Assembly: GCA_027924585.1 (NCBI GenBank)
Contig: BSBM01000440.1
Span: 9,294,001-9,358,000, forward strand
Direction: 5' to 3'
From: Larix kaempferi
Taxonomy: Eukaryota; Streptophyta; Pinopsida; Pinales; Pinaceae
Length of the DNA: 64,000 bases
The first letter of the stretch is position 1, and every line of letters begins with the position of its first letter. This document shows positions 58,823 to 64,000 of the stretch, one piece after another. A program made the position numbers and the translations under genes. The notes beneath the pieces are model-generated. The model made no database searches, had not been told where the DNA came from, and was given only the letters and a program-made list of their open reading frames with translations.

Positions 58823-60024
58823 TTCTTGCACAATAGAAAATGCACAATAGTTGCATATAATCGATACATTAAAGGATTTGTATGATATTTTGCATATCTT
58901 AGAAAAAGTATGGTAATTACATAAAGTTTGCTAACCATATGAAAGAGCATGAAGTACTTAGCTCACAACTTTTAGACTCAGTCAAGTCATCATAATAATA
59001 TTAACATATATATTATGTATGAGTGGGACCATAAGACAGTCATAAGAATTACGATAAAGTCTTATGGGATTATAATACAATCCCACTATGTTAGATCCTA
59101 ATCTACTTATCGTGTTCCTAGAAGAAGAAAATCCAATTACCTTGACAATCGTTTCAGTAGGTCAAAGCCTATATTTATAATGTACAAAGTATGAAATAAA
59201 TAGTATGGGAACTGAGAATAAGTATAGCAGACATGCAGTTTAATATAAAAACTAGATTATAACTGAAGAGATCTCACCTGGATACATTTCAATATTATTT
59301 CTCTAAATCCATTAAGACAATTGGAGACTACTGAAACTAGTTAGGAACTCTTCTGTCACACTTCATAAACATTAGAGCTCTTACCTGTAATATACGAAAA
59401 AGAAAGGTTCAAATGCTTTAGAATAAATGCTAAGTAAGCCTCGGAGTACACTTAGGACCCCTTCATCATCAAAAGAAGAACAATAGTTAGCACTTATAAA
59501 CTTTAATTATTGTTTGAGCATCGATATAAGTAATATAAGAATACAACTGAGACAAGGAAACCTTCAATTGCATCTTAATGTAGATTTTAATTTCATTTCA
59601 AAACAAGATGACAAACAATACATTGTATGATCGTTACAAACATTTATTCTAGCATGACGAAATAGAAGCATTAATTATAATTCCACACAACTAGTACATG
59701 CATTAAATGTTATATTGAAATTTTTAAAATTTTGTGAATTTTTGGGGTGTTACATGTGGTATCAGAGCGCAAGTTCAAACTCTAGGCCTGAAATAGGATC
59801 ACACGCGGAAAACAAAAAATAAAACAAAAAACTTAGTTACTAACTTTATTTAAATTTTGTTTCTGTACAGAATAGTTTGATGTTTAAATTGTAGGTATGG
59901 ATATACCAGAGGAATCAGCAGAGGACAAATCTCCTCATCATAATGAACATAATAACAACACACATAATAATGGTAACAAAGGAATTTACGTAGAGTTTAA
60001 TAATCAATCTTCTGAACTACTACG
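58823..60024 (+). mobile_element. 5' part of a Ty3/gypsy element, interrupted
   Basis: AT-rich LTR-type sequence runs to GGGGTGTTACA at 59744-59754. After TG comes the primer site TGGTATCAGAGC at 59757-59768 and a leader. An ATG at 59897 opens MDIPEESAEDKSPHHNEHNN..., a plausible Gag start, which is cut at 60024 by the LTR of copia element 3. The rest would lie beyond the window, on the far side of element 3. Confidence 0.65.
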
Positions 60025-60628
60025 TGTTGAGATATTGTAACTTCAAAGAATATTATAATTGTACTTTATTATTCCGGAGATGTTTCATTCCTCCGTAAAG
60101 ATCTTATTGTATATCCGGAGATGTTTATTCCTCCGTCAGAATGTGGTAACTTGGGTTATTAGACTTCCCTAGTGGAGGTCGGCCCTTTATGTGTTATGTG
60201 GGTCAAAGGGTTATTAGACCACCCTAGAGGGGTCGGCCCATTCAGTTGTAGTGGGGTATTTAACCCATTGGTTAAATACGAGCCTACGTGTACCTATGTA
60301 AAATACATGTCAGTGTAGTGTATAAATAGAGGAGGTGTGTTCCTCATTTGACACACACACACACTTGAGGATAGCGCACTTGTGGAGGAGAGGTATGCTA
60401 TTGTGGAGGAGGAGATCATGTCTCAGGGTTTCATCTATGTATATTGCTGGTCATCTATATTGAGGAAGCTTTGCTGGGTTTTCTACCCCATGAGGGTTTC
60501 CCAGGATAAATCTCTGTCTCTTGTGTTTATGCTGTGCTTGTTGTTTCTTCAGTGATCCTGTATATGCTATTATTGTGAAATGAAATGTAATGCTGCTATT
60601 TTCTGTCTTAGCATATTGAATTTTAACA
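60025..60628 (+). repeat. 5' LTR of copia element 3 (604 bp)
   Basis: Starts TGTTGAGATATTGTAAC, ends TTTTAACA, followed by the primer site. It carries two GGTTATTAGACYWCCCT...GGTCGGCCC motifs (60154-60185, 60209-60239), a TATA box at 60321-60329 and a (CA)n run near 60350. The five bases before it are CTACG; the matching duplicate would be outside the window. Confidence 0.9.
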
Positions 60629-60640
60629 TGGTATCAGAGC

Positions 60641-61983
60641 TAACCTGAAGGAAGACAAGGTATGGCACTAAAGACACTTGCTTTACTTACGACAATTTGA
60701 AGGTTAGGGTTTTACATAGAAAAAACCAGTCATCGTAGAAATTTCACTATAAATCCGTTTTGGCAAAGTTTTCGGATCTGAAATTGTTACAGGACGAAGC
60801 TAAAATATCCAGGTACCTTGTGTCCAAAGGAAAACCTCTAATTCGTTGTACTTTGTGATTTATGATCTGTACAATATAGGGTTTCTGCCTCTTCCAGATC
60901 TGAGTCAAAATCAGGTGACCTTGGGAAAAAGGTCATAACTTGGGCTAGGAAGCTCCAAATGAAATTTCGTGAAAAGTGACAGGTAGTACACAGACTGTAC
61001 TATCTCAGAAAAGTTTTTCAGAGGCCGAAGTTGAACCAGTGACACGTGGTACGCCGTACAAGTTCGCTCTCATGTATTATCCCATAAACAGGTCACGTTA
61101 CGACACTTGGCATAACTCTCTCTCAGAAAATCCAATTGAGGTCAGACCTGTCAGGATGGAAATACAATAGGCCGCGCTATCTCAGAAAAAATATTCAGAG
61201 GCCGAAGGTCAAACAGTGACACGTGGCACGTTGTACAAGTTCGCTCTCCTGTATTTTCCCAAAACAGGTCACGTTGCGACATTTGGAATAACTCTCTCTC
61301 AGAACATCCAATTGAGGTCAGACCTGTCAGGATGGAAAGCTAACAGATCAGGCTATCTCAGAAAACTTTTTTCAGACCCTGTGGATCAAAAACTTCAGAG
61401 TTACACCAGAAACAATCAGGTACATATTTCTGTCAAAACATAATTATTTTTTGGTACCTTCATTCATGGCTTTCGGAATTTAGGGCTTTGAAGAAAGTTG
61501 GAATTTTTGTAATCGGAGACCACGGCTGGATGCTACTCATCAAAATAGAAATTTAGAGACCAAGATCAGAATTTTTGGTTGGGCAGAAGGCCGGGCTTGA
61601 TTAGACCCTAGTTCGGGACTTTGATCAGAAAAGTGGAAAATTAGGGCTTCTGTAAAAATGGGAATTTTTGAAATCTGTTACCACGGCTGGAAGCTCCTCA
61701 GAAAAATAGAAGCTTAGAGATTTGGATCAAACCTTTTGATGGGGCAAAAGAGTGGGCTTCATCAAACCCTAGTTCAGGGTCACGTCCAGAGAATCTGAAA
61801 GTTTCAAAGGCAAAATTGAGGAGTAAAACTTTGCAGTTTTCAAATTCTGAATATACCAGTTTGATCAGCTCATCAAGGCGCATATTTATATCCTTTCGGA
61901 AGTTTGAAATTAAAAGTTTGAATTTTTGGGTTTCTCTGACAAACCCATATCCATCTCCAGGTCTAGTTCTTGCAAATCAAGTG
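60641..61983 (+). repeat. Leader of element 3 with two tandem duplications
   Basis: A ~180-bp unit (CTATCTCAGAAAA...CCGAAG...GTCAGACCTGTCAGGATGGAAA) occurs at ~60999-61160 and ~61179-61340. A second ~175-bp unit (CCACGGCTGGA...GGGCTT...CAAACCCTAGTTC) occurs at ~61520-61615 and ~61681-61780. The last ~150 bp match the element 1 leader up to CAAGTG. No coding. Confidence 0.8.
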
Positions 61984-62089
61984 GATTGGGTTAATCCTAG
62001 AAGAAGATGGATTGGTCACCTGCATAAGTGAAGAAGTTCCTGTCTCAGAGGGAGATGAGGATAAGGCCTTACATAAGAAGAATACAAGC
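61984..62089 (+). pseudogene. Gag remnant of copia element 3
   Basis: The plus strand reads WIGLILEEDGLVT...EEVPVSEGDEDKALHKKN, matching residues of the Gag N-terminus in element 1 (RIGLILEENELDSYVKE then PEDEEAKVLHKKN). The first ~20 Gag residues and start codon are missing and the match ends at 62089. Confidence 0.85.
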
Positions 62090-62544
62090 GATCTCGACAG
62101 GTATGACTCATCGAGGTATGTTTCGATATTTGTCCATGATTAAGTTTATGGTATGTTTGTCTTCAGGTTATTACAGTTAGTACAATTTTGATTTTAGATT
62201 TGTCGTATAACCTTAACAAAATTATGAATGCATGATAGAAGATATTCATTGGTTAGGGTGTTGACACTTATGATTGTACTAATGCATTATGATGTTGTGT
62301 GAGGTTGATGTTGTCTGCTAACAAGATACAGGTACATCACAAAAGACAAATCAGGTTCCATGACCATGAAAACATGAAGACAAAGACTCATCCATAATCT
62401 TTGTTCTACTTACGAGGTATGTATGACTTTGTTATATTATGCTTAACCTATGAGACATGCAGGTTCTAGCTCAAGATCTCTAAATCATTGAAGAGATTGT
62501 TTAGGTGTGTTGTACATAACCAAGTAGGTATACTAATCCAGGTA

Positions 62545-63345
62545 TGTTTCCCATGAATCTTACCTTGTGTTAGGATCCCTTATATAAGTATACTTGGAAT
62601 GATTGGTTATGCTTATTCATAAAGTTAGTAATCAAGGGATTATGCATATTATATCTTTTATCTTGATTGATGATATGCATGAGTAAAAGAAGACTTCCCT
62701 GAAATCTTGAATACTAATGTTTATTAACTATAATCATGACTATACATTTTCAAGATTATTTAGTACTATAATGTTTTGATAGCATTTAGAATATACTAAT
62801 GAGTGTATGTTTGTGCATGAGATCATGAGGATGACTCTTGAGCATGCACAGTGGTACAGAATGAATAGAAGTTCAAAATACATACAGAAGATCAAGCGGG
62901 AGGCAACCACACAAACATAAAAGATAAGTATTTGAGTTGTTATTTGAAATAATAATGATATTGCCTGTAATAGGGTGTATGCATATTTGTATTCCTAGAA
63001 TATATAATGCTGAGTATAAACATTCATAGAGCATTGAACAGTATACTACTAATGTGCATATGATTGGCAAGTTGGACAAACATTCCATTATTGCTTGTCT
63101 AGAATGAAACCTCTTTGCTGACATGCCGAGAGCTTTGCACACTCTCGATAGTATGTTCTGGTAGAGATGGAAGGCATCTAGATAGCCACTGTATGCATAC
63201 AAGATATGGGAAAATGTTGTGCCAAAGTATTGGTCAAATTAGTTGCATAACTATGTAAATGATATCTGTATGCATAATAGGTTATTATGTCAATATGATT
63301 TGATGATTATGAAGTATTACTAATCCTGTACTTAATTTTGATTTG
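62545..63345 (+). other. Non-coding segment shared with copia element 2
   Basis: Colinear with the minus strand of 56880-57850 (see there), diverged to perhaps 70-75% identity by eye. It ends near TTTTGATTTGTAG|G at 63349, an acceptor-like site. Confidence 0.75.
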
Positions 63346-63772
63346 TAGGAAAAAAAAAATCATGATGAATGATGAACAAGCGATGGATGTTCAACAAAAG
63401 GATTTACAAATCAAACACACTATAGAAAGCTTATGGTTAAGAGATTATCTTAGAAAGAGGAAGAGAATCATGATGAGATGTTTTTACCATTCTCTTAATA
63501 ATATAATCAGGTTCTGTATGGGTTCCCAGGATCGGTAGTCAATTGATGAGCTTAATGATCATCATGGGTGATGTGGATCTCAACCCTTGCTACAAGGTTG
63601 AATATGGCTTCTATACACATATGACATGGATGCAAGAAGAAACTCACCATAGAGTTCGAATGACTTTGAGGCTCATTTTAGTAGACCCATCTGACGAGAG
63701 ATGGCACAGATAGATATGCAGAAGATCACTCAATGCAGAGTGTGAATAATGGACAATTGACAGCTTCATGAC

Positions 63773-63990
63773 AAAGCTTGGGCTTTACCAGAAGTAAAGT
63801 TGATCCTAACCTTTACCTAAAGGTTGTGGATGATAAACCTTTCATACCATTATTATGTGACGATGATCTCTTTCTGACAAGGAATGAGAAACAGATCATG
63901 AAAATGGCTGCAGAAATAAAAATGAAAGATCTCAGATTAATGCACTACTTCTTAGGTCTAGAAGTATGGCATGATCCAAAAGGAATCTTT
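63773..63990 (+). pseudogene. Copia RT fragment of element 3
   Basis: LGFTRSKVDPNLYLKVVDD...LMHYFLGLEVWHDPKGIF aligns with the RT region of element 1 around its active site. The catalytic YVDD is changed to CDDD (Tyr and Val lost) and a TAA follows GIF, so it is inactive. Sequence between 63361 and 63772 shows no recognisable domain. Confidence 0.85.
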
Positions 63991-64000
63991 TAAATCGAGG

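Larger units (their letters stand above)
60025..64000 (+). mobile_element. Ty1/copia element 3, defective, continues past window
   Basis: 5' LTR 60025-60628, primer site TGGTATCAGAGC at 60629-60640, a long leader with internal duplications, a short Gag remnant (61984-62089), an intron-like mosaic (62090-62541), the non-coding segment shared with element 2, and a degenerate RT fragment from 63773. Protease, integrase and most of Gag are missing. The 3' half is outside the window. Confidence 0.88.

Noticed and set aside
63338-63538. 66-codon ORF in element 3 as a gene
   Set aside because: No domain, no counterpart in element 2, and it lies between non-coding retroelement segments.

Overview
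This window looks like nuclear DNA of a land plant with a large, repeat-filled genome. The evidence is a plant-type SUVH histone methyltransferase gene, fragments of a NO VEIN-like (sacsin-type ATPase) gene, leucine-rich-repeat remnants of a plant NLR gene, and Ty1/copia and Ty3/gypsy elements primed from initiator-Met tRNA. A gymnosperm is my best guess, but nothing seen proves it. Only one gene appears intact: a SUVH5/6-type H3K9 methyltransferase (34.5-37.1 kb, minus strand). The last two exons of another gene end near 0.4 kb. Almost everything else is mobile or tandemly repeated DNA.

Layout. 0-0.4 kb: 3' end of a gene. 2.1-9.5 kb: a young Ty1/copia element whose LTR copies differ at one of 578 compared sites; its polyprotein is cut by one in-frame stop inside the integrase core and its 3' LTR is truncated. 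9.7-20.1 kb: a large mirror-symmetric block. Acidic-coding trinucleotide arrays lie outside, a ~360-bp satellite (A) next, NO VEIN-like gene fragments inside, and a second ~350-bp satellite (B) is arranged head-to-head at the centre. 20.6-23.5 kb: a decayed multi-exon DDE-transposase-like gene, minus strand. 24.7-29.1 kb: a 4.4-kb ATG/CAT array that changes strand at least seven times. 29-34 kb: AT-rich non-coding DNA with a short gypsy-type LTR element. 34.5-37.1 kb: SUVH. 39.4-44.1 kb: two oppositely oriented gypsy relics. 45.3-47.4 kb: duplicated NLR LRR debris. 53.05-58.82 kb: an internally deleted copia element on the minus strand with a perfect 5-bp target duplication. 59.75-60.02 kb: the start of a gypsy element, interrupted by a third copia element (60.03 kb to the window end).

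Most interesting points. (1) The 9.7-20.1 kb mirror resembles a giant foldback element that has picked up gene pieces. (2) Copia elements 2 and 3 share a colinear ~0.9-kb non-coding segment where gag-protease-integrase should be, which suggests a propagating non-autonomous lineage. (3) In element 3 the leader/gag junction matches removal of a GT...AG segment that is still present in element 1, as if a spliced RNA had been reverse transcribed. All homology statements were made by reading the sequence, without alignment software or database searches.
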